Assembly: GCA_003254925.1 (NCBI GenBank)
Contig: QANZ01004658.1
Location: 1-64,000, forward strand
Direction: 5' to 3'
DNA length: 64,000 nucleotides
Origin: Chamaecrista fasciculata
Lineage: Eukaryota > Streptophyta > Magnoliopsida > Fabales > Fabaceae
Position 1 is the first letter of the stretch, and the number at the start of each line of letters is the position of its first letter. The notes below the pieces were generated by a model. The model did not search any database. It was not told the DNA's origin and was given only the letters and a program-made list of their open reading frames with translations. Positions 37,340 through 47,888 of this stretch are shown one piece after another. The position numbers and the translations under genes were made by a program.

Positions 37340-38158
37340 TCACAAGAAGTCATCTGCAACATTGACTTCATTTGAAGAAGAAGCCATCTTTGCCTTGCCC
37401 CTCCTCTCCTTCAGGTTCTGCATGTCCTCCCTGAATTCTGGGCATTTCACCTGCTTGTGTCCCAACTTCCCACAATAATAGCACTCAACAGTGCTCGTGT
37501 CTCTCGGCCGAGTTCTTCTCTCAAGTTGGTCACCCTTCTTCTTCCTCTCTCTTTCAATATTCTCTGCAGCTAGTAAATGACTATCCCCGGAAGACTCTTC
37601 ACCACCCATCATCCTCTGACTCTCCTTCATTGCCGTCATTGCCTCATCTAATTTCAATGTGCTCTTCCCTGCTAACATTGACTGCACTAGTGGCTTGAAG
37701 GATTTTGGTAATGAAGCTAACAGGAGCAACGCTTGCTCTTCATCCTTGATAGTCTCCCCTGCATTCAACAGTCTAGATACCAGCTCATTAAATTTATTAA
37801 TGTGATCAATCACATTACCTCCCTCTTCCATCTTCAGTGAATACAAGTCCATCTTCATCATCAATCGGTTGGTGAGCGTTTTTGACGCAAACTTGCTCTC
37901 CAACGTGTCCCACAATCTCTTCGGCGACGTCTCCTTTAACACTGTCACTTTAATCTGCGGGGCTAGTGCCAACCGAATTGTACTAACAGCTTTTTTTTGA
38001 ATTGTATTCCACTCTTCATCTTTCATTCCACTTGGTTTTTCCTCACTCAATGCAGATTCAAGACCCTGTTGAACTAAATAATCCTGAATTGTGCATTGCC
38101 ACAACATGAAATCCGTTCTCCCATCAAATAACGGAACTTCAAACTTCAAGGTCGCCAT
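37340..38158 (-). CDS. Gag protein of the gag-only element (Tnt1/Tork-like)
   Basis: 272 residues from the ATG giving MATLKFEVPLFDG. It matches the Copia Tnt1-type gag layout: FDGRTDFMLWQ near the start, then SKTLTNRLMMKMDLYSLKM, then LLLASLPKSFKPL. A CCHC zinc knuckle CYYCGKLGHKQVKC lies near the C-terminus. There is no protease, integrase or reverse transcriptase. The expected role is packaging the element's RNA into particles supplied by a related element. An earlier in-frame ATG (38239) adds leader sequence that does not resemble gag. Confidence 0.85.
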   Translation of the reverse strand: MATLKFEVPLFDGRTDFMLWQCTIQDYLVQQGLESALSEEKPSGMKDEEWNTIQKKAVSTIRLALAPQIKVTVLKETSPKRLWDTLESKFASKTLTNRLMMKMDLYSLKMEEGGNVIDHINKFNELVSRLLNAGETIKDEEQALLLLASLPKSFKPLVQSMLAGKSTLKLDEAMTAMKESQRMMGGEESSGDSHLLAAENIERERKKKGDQLERRTRPRDTSTVECYYCGKLGHKQVKCPEFREDMQNLKERRGKAKMASSSNEVNVADDFL

Positions 38159-38426
38159 CATACAAACAGACAACCAATAACTAGCACCACAGAAGACAAA
38201 CAGCCAATAACCAGCACCACAAGCAACCAACAACCACAAACAGTCTAACAGACAACCACTCCAAAATCCAGAAAACTAACTTCAAAACTGGAATTAAAAT
38301 CAAAAGCTAGACTGAACCAACCTCTCTTGATGTTGCAGTGCCGGAACCTTCTGCTGACTGGCTGACCCACTTGCTCCTTCCTCTCCCTTCTTCCTCCCTG
38401 GACTTCAACCTGGCTCTGATACCACT

Positions 38427-38772
38427 TGTTGGGCAGAAGCGCAACCCACACAAGAAATAAAGGAAGAGGAAACAGAGAAACGAACACAAATCTTTAACGT
38501 GGTTCGGTGCCTCAAGACCTACTCCACGGCCCCCTCTGGGACAAAATTCACTATTTGTAATTTTTGCACGGAAAAATTACAAACCCTCCTCAATACAATT
38601 TTTGAACGGAAAAATTGAAAACCCTCTCTCACAACTACCCAAACCCTTTCACACTCAAAGGCTAGTAGAAGTGATACAAAAAAAGATAGAAGCCCCACTC
38701 TCTATTTATAAGGCCCCCTCCCCCTCTCAAGTTTTGTACCCACCGATGTGGGACTTGGGAGAAATCCCAACA
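38427..38772 (-). repeat. 5' LTR (minus-strand sense) of the gag-only element
   Basis: 346 bases, followed on the minus strand by the tRNA-Met primer-binding site. Confidence 0.92.
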
Positions 38773-40690
38773 CCATGGCTCCAAATAAACAGCAAATGCA
38801 CCTAGAAGAAGCAAAGATATACGTGAGGAGTGAAATTTATAAGTACAAGCAGGCAGGATTATGAACAGGAGATTTACCTTTCCTCTTACCTCCTCCATGA
38901 TCAACATAGCGAGCAGTATCATTGAATACTTTCAACATTGGAACGATGCCGTTGGATGTCCCATTTGTTCCAGAAATATAACTGCCCGACGCACGAATGT
39001 TGTGGACTGAGACACCAATTCCTCCAGCAGATTTGCTGATGACAGCGCACTCCTTCAAAGTGTCATATATACCCTCTATACTATCATCTTTCATGCACAC
39101 AAGGAAGCAACTACTCAACTGCCAAAGCACATAAACAGGGCAACCCAAATAAGCTAAGGTCTCCAAATTACCATTTAACACATTTTATTGAGCTTATAGG
39201 CACAGAAAGGGCATCATTTAAATCATAGGCTCAAAGATAGCGAGGGGGAGAGAGATGGTAAAAATATATATAGCGTACTTGAGGTCTAGGTGTTCCTGCA
39301 TTGAAAAGAGTAGGCGATGCATGAGTAAACCATCTCTCTGACATCATATGGTATGTTTTAACCGCGGAGTCTATATCATCCTTGTGAATGCCAACAGCAA
39401 CCCTCATCAACATGTGTTGAGGCCTTTCCACAACCTTATCTTGTACCTTCAAGAGGTAAGACTTCTCGAGGGCTTTGAAACCAAAATAATCATAGTCCAA
39501 GTCCCTATCATATATGATTTCGCTGTCCAAACGTGGGGCATTCTTGAAGGGGGAAAAAAACAACAGAAAAGGGTATGACTGATTTCATGACATAAAACAA
39601 AGGAATAGAATAACAACTGTGCAAAAGTTAGCATTTCAAATCATAAAACACAAGAAAATATAAATAGTGACTTCATCATTTTACAAGTCTAGGACTCCCA
39701 GATTATTCCCATCAATTACAACTTATAACGATAAGATACTGTCCCAGTAAACATGGCAATCAAACATGCCTTAGTAGAAGGTTTTACCAAATTACCAGTC
39801 GTGTTTACTTATTTACATACACACAATTGTTACCTAAACAATGGAATCTTAAACTTCAATATATACATTTTAGACTTATTCGAAATACTTAAACAATGTG
39901 GGGAAAGATCGAAGACACATGCGTATAAGTTAAGGTGAGATACCTTCATGATTATTTCATAGACATCATCAGCGATGAGAGGTGCCTTTAGCTTCGATCT
40001 CTCATTAATGTGATTGTACATGATTTTGACACTGAGTTCATCAATGAAATTCTCAGTAAACAAACACCCAATCTACAAATTGAAATAAATTCAAAATGCA
40101 TTATACAATTTTCTCTGGAACTTACGTCTCTGAAAATGAATTTTCCGTATTCTTGTGCAAATTAGAAACCGCGATCCTAGCAGCCAACTGCAACAGATAT
40201 AATAATAAAATCATTGAGACGGACAGACGCATCAGAAATCCATAATCTCTATAATCCATCCAGACCTAGAAGAAGAAAACTGACAGTGGCATAGTGAGGG
40301 TGGTTGGGCGTCATGGCGGCGGCGGTTTCTGCGGCCAAATCATCGAGCTGGGTAGTGGTGATGCCCTTTTTGAGAGAAGCACAAACTTTCTGAGCAACGA
40401 GAACGGGGTCACAGTGTTCAGGGCTCAACCCATAACTGAGCTTCCTTATGCGAGTGGTTATCTCGTCGAATCGTACGTCTTCTTGACGCCCATCCCTCTT
40501 CACCACAAACATTATTATGATTTATGTGTCTCAAACCTCTGATTAAGCGATTAAGGATTCAAGGAATTACAGATTGAAAGTTGGAAATAATGGATTAAGG
40601 AGTAGGGTTTTGAAATGTAATTTGTTAGGCTTCTTGAGTACCTTCTTCCCTCTCTAATGTAATTTGTATTTTTGATGTGCAGTTTCAAAT

Positions 40691-40699
40691 TTTCCCGCC
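40691..40699 (-). promoter_or_regulatory. E2F-type site upstream of RNR1
   Basis: TTTCCCGCC (plus-strand reading) lies about 180 bases upstream of the RNR1 ATG. It matches the E2F consensus TTTCCCGC. Ribonucleotide reductase genes in plants are S-phase genes known to be controlled by E2F, so the site fits the gene. Because the palindrome-like core can be read from either strand, the orientation is not informative. Confidence 0.6.
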
Positions 40700-42635
40700 A
40701 TATCGTCTTCGGATCATCCTCAATTCATGATTTCCTGCTTAACTTGACTTGCACGTTTGTGTGTGACTGATGCTGTCATTTCAAGCACGATGACGGATGA
40801 TCAAGGAACGACGTCGTTCGAATAGAGAATTGTGATGGCCGGGGCTTATGTTTTTATTTATTTTTATTTTAATTTTTTCTGATAGAGAATTAAAGATATT
40901 TTATCAAGATTCACTACTTCCATCGAAGTTGTACCATTAATAATTAAATAAATTAAAAATATATAATAAATTCTTTGAATTTAAACTTAATTTAATAAAA
41001 AAATAAAAATTAGAGGGATAAAAGATTAAATATTAAAGTGAAAACTACCAAATAATATATTATTTTGAGTTTAAACTTAATAAGAAAAGAAATCTTTAAA
41101 AATAACATCATTTTAGTACCAAAAAGTTTTTTTTTAAAAACAAAAATGAACAAACATATTCTGAACCGGTTCAACCCCAAACCATCCGGTTCAGGTGGTT
41201 TTCTCAATTTTTTACCAATTCATCCGATTGTTGACTAGTTCTGTGTCAAGACGGTTTTTCCTCTGACTCAGACCACACCACTGGTCGATTCACGGTTCAA
41301 CCATTCCAGTTTGATTTTCAAATAGTGATACTTATAATGACAATTAGACCGTTAATAAACTGAAAAAATTAAAAAGTATTTGATTTGAGGTCTAATCCAT
41401 TTAATCAGTGGAATTAATAATTTAACTAAATTATATAATAAATAATAATGAATTATTTTAAATATAAATTATAGAATTATAACCATATATAGTAAATAAT
41501 TGTAAATTAATGATTTATCACACATAATTCATGTTATTATACAATAATTTGGATATAAAGATTGACCTTGATAATAAAACAATTTTTGAGATGATAAATT
41601 GAGAAAAAAGAAATTGAGGGACTAAATTGATAATCTATATTACTCTTTTACTTAGTGGCTTAAATTAAGTTTTCAAATCCTCTTTTAATTCGTCCCAAGC
41701 CTTGACCACAAAAATTGAGCAAGGCTTACGTCAATGCCATTGCATTATGTTTTCTTAGTTCTAGTTGATAAAACTTGAATAATGTTATTGTCCTTGCTAC
41801 TAATATATTGATTTTGTGTACAGATGGTTTATTTATTTTTACTGGATTTGACATTCATTAATATTATTTTTAGATTTTAAATTATAAAATTATTTAAAAG
41901 AATGAATTATTTTTATTATATTTTAAAATAAATTAATAATAATAGTAATAAATTTGAGAAATTATATAATTTTTTTAGGTTTTTTTATTAACAAGATAAA
42001 GACATAATAAGGAAGTAATTCTCAATTTTTAATAATCTCCACTGTACTTGAATAATATTGAATGAGTTTTTTAAAGTAAGCAGTTTTCTTTTTCATGTTC
42101 TGGCTATTCCAAACCTTGCTGATGGACAATAATATAATCCTCAATTTTAGTATTTTAGATATTAACGGGTGGTAGGAGGTAGCAAAATTCCTTGTTATTT
42201 GGATGAAAACAAAATAGGCATTCAAATCTTATTTATACATCAATGTTATTTTATAACTTGACGAGTGACGACATATGCTATGCGTGCAAAATGAGGAAAT
42301 AAGAGATATAACTCACCTTCTCTTCTCATGTCGTTTTAGAAGCAAACTTTTTTATTGATTTGACTATCTTTTCTTATAAATAGCACATTCTAGCATTCAC
42401 TCTTTGCATTACGACACAAAGGTATTGAATGTTGACGTTTAAGATTGATGAAATTCTATATCATTATTATTGCCATCATCTAGTACTGAACCATTCAAGA
42501 AAACAAAGCAGTATCTAATAGTCTTCTTCTACATCTACATAAGTTACATAACAGTACTGTGGCTTATTACACCATACCCAAAAACCAAATATCCTGACAT
42601 CTAGATCTAGGCCCTGAATCAAAAAGGGTCAAGAA
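40700..42635. other. Gene-free AT-rich stretch
   Basis: It holds a decayed CCGGTT-family fragment (41160-41335) and otherwise AT-rich DNA with no recognised gene. Confidence 0.45.
41160..41335. mobile_element. Decayed fragment of the CCGGTT-rich hAT-type family
   Basis: 'gaaccggttcaaccccaaacc', 'tccggttcaggtggtttt' and 'attcacggttcaaccattcc' match the family seen at 1533-2248 and 24364-24555. No clear ends were found. Confidence 0.5.
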
Positions 42636-45600
42636 TTACTTTGAAAGGGAGTTAGCCACATCAATCACAAAGCGATATTTGACGTCAGATTTGGCAAGCC
42701 TTTCCATGGCAGTGTTCACTTGATCCATCTTAACCAACTCAATATCAGAACTAATATTGTGCTTTCCACAGAAATCAAGCATCTCCTGTGTCTCTTTCAT
42801 CCCTCCAATATCACTTCCCCCCACAAGCTTCCTTCCTGCATCCATACATACACTATGTCACAATTTTGTCCACAATAAATTTAAAATTTAGTCCTTCAAG
42901 AAATAGATCTCGTTTCACGAAAAGTCCAAAACAGACATATCTTGAGGCATCTGGCTAAGCTTACCTAAAACTAGAGGAAAGATAGGGAGCTCTAAGGGCT
43001 TCTCAGGCAACCCCACAGTGATCAGTTTCCCGTTCATCTTCAGCAGACCAAGCAGTGGAATAAGGGGATGAACTGCTGAAATTGTATCTATGATGAAGTC
43101 CATGCTTTTCATAGCGGCCTGCATAATATAATACAAACGGATTAAAAACAAACAATTTCTTCAAACATGCATTTTTTAAGAGTAAACTATCAATTTAGCC
43201 GTGCTGTTATTTTAGTCCCTTCAAAGACTAAGTTATACACTGCTAGGTTGTTCATAGAGGTACTAATTTATAATGAGCTAGTCGTGAGTTTTCGGGGATC
43301 AAACCAAATATTTCAAAAAAAAAATCAGGGACTAAAATGACAGCACCCATATAGTATAGGGACTAAAATATCAGACTACTCCATTTTCTCATTCTTCATC
43401 TACCTTCATTTGTTCAGGGTTAGTTGAAACAAGGAAAGAATCAGCCCCCAGTTTGCTAATAGCCTCAGATTCCTTCTTCTGAGAGGTGCTAATGACAGTG
43501 ACTTTGAGTCCAAAAGCCTTACCAAGTTTGACAGCAACATGACCTAAACCACCAAGCCCTGCCACACCCAAATGTTTACCTGGCTCCCTCATTCCATAAT
43601 ATACCATTGGACTGTACACAGTAATCCCAGCACAAAGAAGTGGAGCACCAGCATCAAGAGGTAGGTTCTCGGGAAATCTGAGCACAAAGCGCTCGTGAAC
43701 AACCACAAAATCGGAATAGCCACCATAGTTTCTTTTTCCATCCAAGCCAGTGGAATTGTAGGTGAATATGGCCTGAGGACAGTAATTCTCTAAGTCTTGC
43801 TGGCAGGTATCGCATGTCTTGCATGAGTCCACTATGACACCCACTCCAACTTTGTCACCCACTTTGAATTTTTTCACATTACTTCCAATTTGTGTCACAA
43901 TCCCAGTAATTTCATGCCTGCAGAACAGTAAGTTATAAAACTTAAGGGCAGGGACAAAACGCCAAGACATCCCAGTAAAGTTGTCTTCAGTAGCATTTAG
44001 CAGTATGTCACTGTAAACTAAACACTGTAGTAATAATAGATTAAGGATGGCAGATTTTTAAAGAACTGGAGTAAATTCATCATGTTGGCAAACAAAAGTA
44101 GAGTATTTCATGCTCAAGAGGACATAGGTTCACTTTGAGCACATACGGCACATATATGTGTATGGACATGCATAGGAAATGCATGGACAAAGCAAAGTTC
44201 CATTAGGTATGCATGAGGAAAAAGTTAAGAGCAATATAATATGATAGCAAAATGAAGGTGGGAGCCAGCTAAGTCAACAATTCCAATTAAAAACTACTCT
44301 TTTCACATATATAGAATAGAATCCATAATATTGATTCGAAAGAAGGCGGATAAAAGCCAGGACACAATACTTTAGACTATTACAAAAAGTGCCACAACAA
44401 CAGAGATGAACTGATTAGTGCTAAAGAATTATGAATGACCACACTCCAAATCATTTGAACAAGTCAAGTTCAAGAGTAGCGAGTAGAGAAACAAAGACTT
44501 CATTTTTTTTTTTATTTCCTACCAGTAGAACAGTTAGAAATAGAATACCCTGGCACTAAATTCCAGTAAAACCTTCATAAATACTACTCAGGTTTGAGTT
44601 GCCTTCGATACCATATTTAATTCAATTAAAAAAAAAATTCCTTTGATACTCGAATCCAGATGACATCATAAGGCAATATTCATTTTACAAAATGATTATT
44701 TCATGGTCATAAACCTCAAACAATTTTGAGAAAAATAGGACTACTTGTAATCTAAAAGCATCAAGGGATTGACACTGTGTAATAAAAGAATACCGTATCC
44801 TGTAGCCAGAAAACCAAAAGTCCAGAAGTTACTTAAATTTAAGTGAGCCAATATATACATTAATTGATAAGTGACAACACATTTTTATTGACGATATCAC
44901 ATAGCCATACTAGCATGCTGTAATTGAAAGGTTGAGCTTCCACAAAATTTATAATTAGGAAGCAATATGTTGCGTCATACACTAGCTTTTCCACATGATA
45001 ATTTCATGAGAAAATTTAAGCCAAGAAAGCCAACTTCTCTTGCTAGCATAGGCACAAAATATACTTTCATTGGCTAGAAGCTAAAAGCTCCAAGAACTTG
45101 CACGTTGTGTTGAAAAATAATAAATCTCCTATTCCTTGAAGTCTTCTAAATTTAATTGCAAATTACATCAACAGTAAATTGTTATCGAAGTGACTATATG
45201 TCCAATAACTTGGTTATGTTAAAAATAAATGTGTGCATGAAAATTGAAAAGTGAAAGAGAATGTGTCCCACCAATCTTGAAAAGAGTTGTTCATAAGATA
45301 TAAAATTATAATTTATTAGTTTGCATAGTGCATAGTCATACCCAGGAACGACAGGATATGTAGTGAAACCCCACTCATTCTTGGCAGTATGCAGATCCGA
45401 ATGGCAAATCCCACAAAACAGAATTTTCACAGAGACATCATCGGCCCCGACTTCCCTGCAAAATTACAAAGGCTATTATGTAAACCACTGCTCGATAAAA
45501 AAAATGTTGTAATTTGTCTATATATATATATGAAATAAAGTCTCACATAAAAGAAAAGCCAAAAATATATAAATTAAGTAGGTCAATCCCAAGTTGGTTG

Positions 45601-46162
45601 AATCAGATTTTATTAGTAGATTTAATTAGCCTGTTCATGTCTACATCAAATTTCTATATACTGGTTGAGTTGGTATAGATTAAGATCCGATCTGATAGAG
45701 CTTCACTTATATACTTGCTTCTGCTTCTAAGAGGTAATTTTACCGAGGGTAGCTAAATATCTCTAGTATCTTTGAGATGCAATTCAAACTTATTTTTATA
45801 ATCCCTAACAGAAATGACAAAAACAGTCAGAACCCACTAGATTACACAAAACAATTCTTTAATCGCTTCACGATGCTCAAAAATCAAGATCCCAGGGAAA
45901 AGCAAGAACAAAACGCAGAGCCCCATTAAATTATTAACCCATATGTAGTTGATTGAAGACGAATCCCAGTAATCCCACGATTAATAGGTTTAATAAATCG
46001 ATGAGAACACCCAATGTGGTGTCTCTCCAAAAACAAGAAACAAAAAAAAAATAATAAAGCCAACCTTCTAGAGAAATGAAAGGGCGAAAGATGGCCAGAT
46101 GTATCCCTAGCAGCCCAACCAAAAGCATTGTGTGGGTTCTCAGACTCGGGGGATTTCGCCAT
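42636..46162 (-). CDS. Cinnamyl alcohol/mannitol dehydrogenase-type enzyme (MDR family)
   Basis: Five exons, 46162-46065, 45455-45342, 43917-43404, 43118-42965 and 42835-42636, all GT-AG and in phase, encode 359 residues, the usual length of plant CADs. It is a zinc- and NADP(H)-dependent cytosolic dehydrogenase that interconverts aldehydes and alcohols. Catalytic zinc ligands are Cys50 (GICHSD), His72-Glu73 (GHE) and Cys166 (LLCAG). Structural zinc uses Cys103, 106, 109 and 117 ([15 protein letters not shown]). The nucleotide fold is GLGGLG at 191-196. The N-terminus [20 protein letters not shown] is typical of the ELI3/mannitol-dehydrogenase class. The Trp that marks lignin CADs near residue 122 is Phe here, so a stress- or defence-related role is likelier than core lignin synthesis. 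The second intron is long (1424 bases). The leader has an AGA repeat directly before the ATG, and TATTTAAG near 46250 may be its TATA box. Confidence 0.93.
43182..43382. repeat. MITE-like inverted repeat in intron 3 of the dehydrogenase gene
   Basis: 'gtgctgttattttagtccc' on the left pairs with 'gggactaaaatgacagcac' on the right. The arms are about 60 bases and imperfect. It is non-coding. Confidence 0.5.
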
Positions 46163-46393
46163 TCTCTTCTTCTTCTTCTTCTTCTTCTTCACTACTCTGA
46201 TGATTTTACTTCTGAGTTTTGATGAAATCAACGATAATGGATGGGTCCTTAAATAGGGAGTGAAAGTAGAACACGATGGGGACAAATGGACAATGATATT
46301 AATGAGTCCTCTTTTCATGAATTCATGGTGTGCATCAGACACACACAGCTATATCACACACGTTAATTAGTTTTCCTTTTTGTTAATATTTTT

Positions 46394-46937
46394 ATGGCCA
46401 AAGTCTCAAATTGGTCCCTTATCAATAGGGAAGATTTCATATTGGTCTTTTATCTTTTATTTGTTTTAGATTGGTCATACATATTTCTTTACTTATTCAA
46501 ATTGGTCACAAACCTACTTTTATTGATCTCATTTACTAGCGATATTAATTTAGCAGAGAAGGAACTCTTTGAGAATTAGCACATAGATTCAAACTTGTCA
46601 CGTTCGGATTTAAAGCGAGAGATATATGACTAACTTTACTTATTTAACCTTGAAACGAGTTACCCACTTATAGGACTTGATTTAACCTCGTTTGTTGATG
46701 GTTCCAAAGTATTCGTCAAAAGAAACTCCTAACTTTTTTTTTTTGGTAGAAACTCCTAACTTTAGATCCATTGCATTTGAGCTTGAAATGAGAGAAATAT
46801 CACAGTATTCAATATTTTTTAAAAGAATTTAAAACAGTATGGAAATATATGTAGGACCAATCTGAAATAAATGAAAGATAAGGGATCAATTTGAAATCCA
46901 CCTCATAAATAAGGGACCAATTTGAAACTTTGGCCAT
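46394..46937. mobile_element. Foldback element with ATGGCCAAAG ends
   Basis: The left end ATGGCCAAAGTCTCAAATTG pairs with the right end's complement ATGGCCAAAGTTTCAAATTG, continuing through 'gtcccttat'. It is 544 bases, non-coding. No clear target duplication was seen. Confidence 0.7.
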
Positions 46938-47137
46938 TTTAATTTATTGGCTATTTTTTCTTATATGGTTTTGGATTTTGCATTTTTGCTAATTTTAAGT
47001 GTAATAATTGTACTATTATAAATTTATAAAAAAAAAATGTTATAATTTTTTTAATTATAAAAATATTAAAAAAAAACATTTTTCATATGTAACTTTCTTT
47101 TTTATATTTCTTTTTTCATAACTTCTTCACATTTTCT

Positions 47138-47790
47138 CATTGTTGTCAGGACCATTCAAAGACTCGGACAATTGTTCAGTTCACGGTATGATCAGTGTAA
47201 CCGGTTGAATTATTGGTCAAACCGAATTATGCAATAAATAATAATAATTTTTAATATATAAAATATAAACACTATATATATTTTTTGGATATCTATTTAA
47301 TATATACATATATATATAGGTTAAAGGTTCATTTTGGGATTGTCCGAGTCTTTGAATGGTTAAACTGATCATACCGTGAACCGAACAATTGTCTGAGTTG
47401 GGATTGTCAGCAAACGAGGTCAAATCAGTCCTAAAAGTAAACTACTCGTTTCATGGTCAAACAAGCAAAGTTGATCATATCTCTCACATTTCAAATTCAA
47501 ATGTGACGAATTCAGAATTACGAGTTTCTCTTAACAAGTCCTTTGAACTAAAAATGAGAGATGAGAGGAATATGACCAAATTCAATAATTTGGGACCAAA
47601 ATGAAATATTTTACTAATATTTAGGACCAAAATGAAACACTTTGTTAACATTTATGACCAATTTAAACATTTTGAAACATAATGGACCAAAATGAATATC
47701 AGAGCATACACTTAGGACCAAAATGAACCTTTAACCATCTATATACAACCGCTGGGTCACTGGTTTAACCGGTTGAGCCGGTTTACTTAA
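47138..47790. mobile_element. CCGGTT-rich hAT-type element carrying a nested insertion
   Basis: The left part (CATTGTTGTC..., 'caaagactcggacaattgtt', 'cacggtatgatca') matches the left part of the element at 1533-2248. CCGGTT-rich sequence returns at 47745-47790. Between them lies the foldback at 47319-47736. The right end is not certain. The element may extend to about 49375, with further insertions inside it. Confidence 0.5.
47319..47736. mobile_element. Foldback element GGTTAAAGGTTCATTTTGG nested in the hAT-type element
   Basis: The ends GGTTAAAGGTTCATTTTGG are perfectly inverted. The flanks, 'atatatata' on the left and 'atctatata' on the right, are an 8-of-9 match, compatible with a Mutator-type 9-base duplication. 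It is 418 bases. Inside lies an inverted copy of sequence from just outside it (see findings). Confidence 0.6.
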
Positions 47791-47888
47791 AAAATACATT
47801 TTCAAATATACATATTCATTAAATATAAAGTAAATATTAAACACTTTAGTACCTTTGGATCTATTTTGCAATTTTAACCATAACAAGT

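Larger units (their letters stand above)
36896..38772 (-). mobile_element. Gag-only LTR retrotransposon (TR-GAG type, Copia-derived) inside RNR1 exon 6
   Basis: The element is 1877 bases, with 346-base LTRs (36896-37241 and 38427-38772) that begin TGTTGGG and end CCCAACA. They differ at about one site by eye. A perfect target duplication CCATG lies at 36891-36895 and 38773-38777. On the minus strand a primer-binding site TGGTATCAGAGCC lies two bases inside the upstream LTR, and a purine tract GAAGGGAGG lies next to the downstream LTR. It encodes only a gag protein. It therefore looks whole as a non-autonomous element that would need enzymes from a relative. The near-identical LTRs indicate a recent insertion. 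Confidence 0.93.
33484..40512 (-). pseudogene. RNR1: Ribonucleotide reductase large subunit copy (RNR1), interrupted by an LTR element
   Basis: Seventeen exons: 40512-40285, 40187-40126, 40031-39944, 39542-39279, 39118-38878, 38801-36843 (interrupted), 36774-36604, 36499-36407, 36329-36180, 36079-35993, 35496-35332, 35260-35141, 34865-34663, 34591-34442, 34371-34224, 33749-33666, 33579-33484. All junctions are GT-AG and in phase; without the insert they encode 808 residues, near the usual 810-820. The enzyme reduces ribonucleoside diphosphates to deoxy forms for DNA synthesis. Present are the redox cysteines 218 and 444, thiyl-radical Cys429, Asn427, Tyr pair 756-757 and the C-terminal ECLSCGS. 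Changed are the catalytic Glu431 (here Gly, in NLCAG), Gln288 of loop 2 (here His), FYALW to FNGLW (329-333), TGTPYM to TGNPYM, and DMWN to DMCG. The LTR element splits exon 6 between Trp and His of EPWHAD. This allele cannot make normal enzyme. A functional copy presumably exists elsewhere. Confidence 0.9.

Noticed and set aside
38662-38922. An 86-codon frame running from RNR1 exon 6 into the LTR
   Set aside because: It is a chance read-through from the exon into the inserted element, not a gene.
39944-40075. A longer RNR1 exon 3 starting at about 40075
   Set aside because: The frame is open, but the extra residues have no counterpart in the family. The acceptor just before 40031 restores both phase and alignment.
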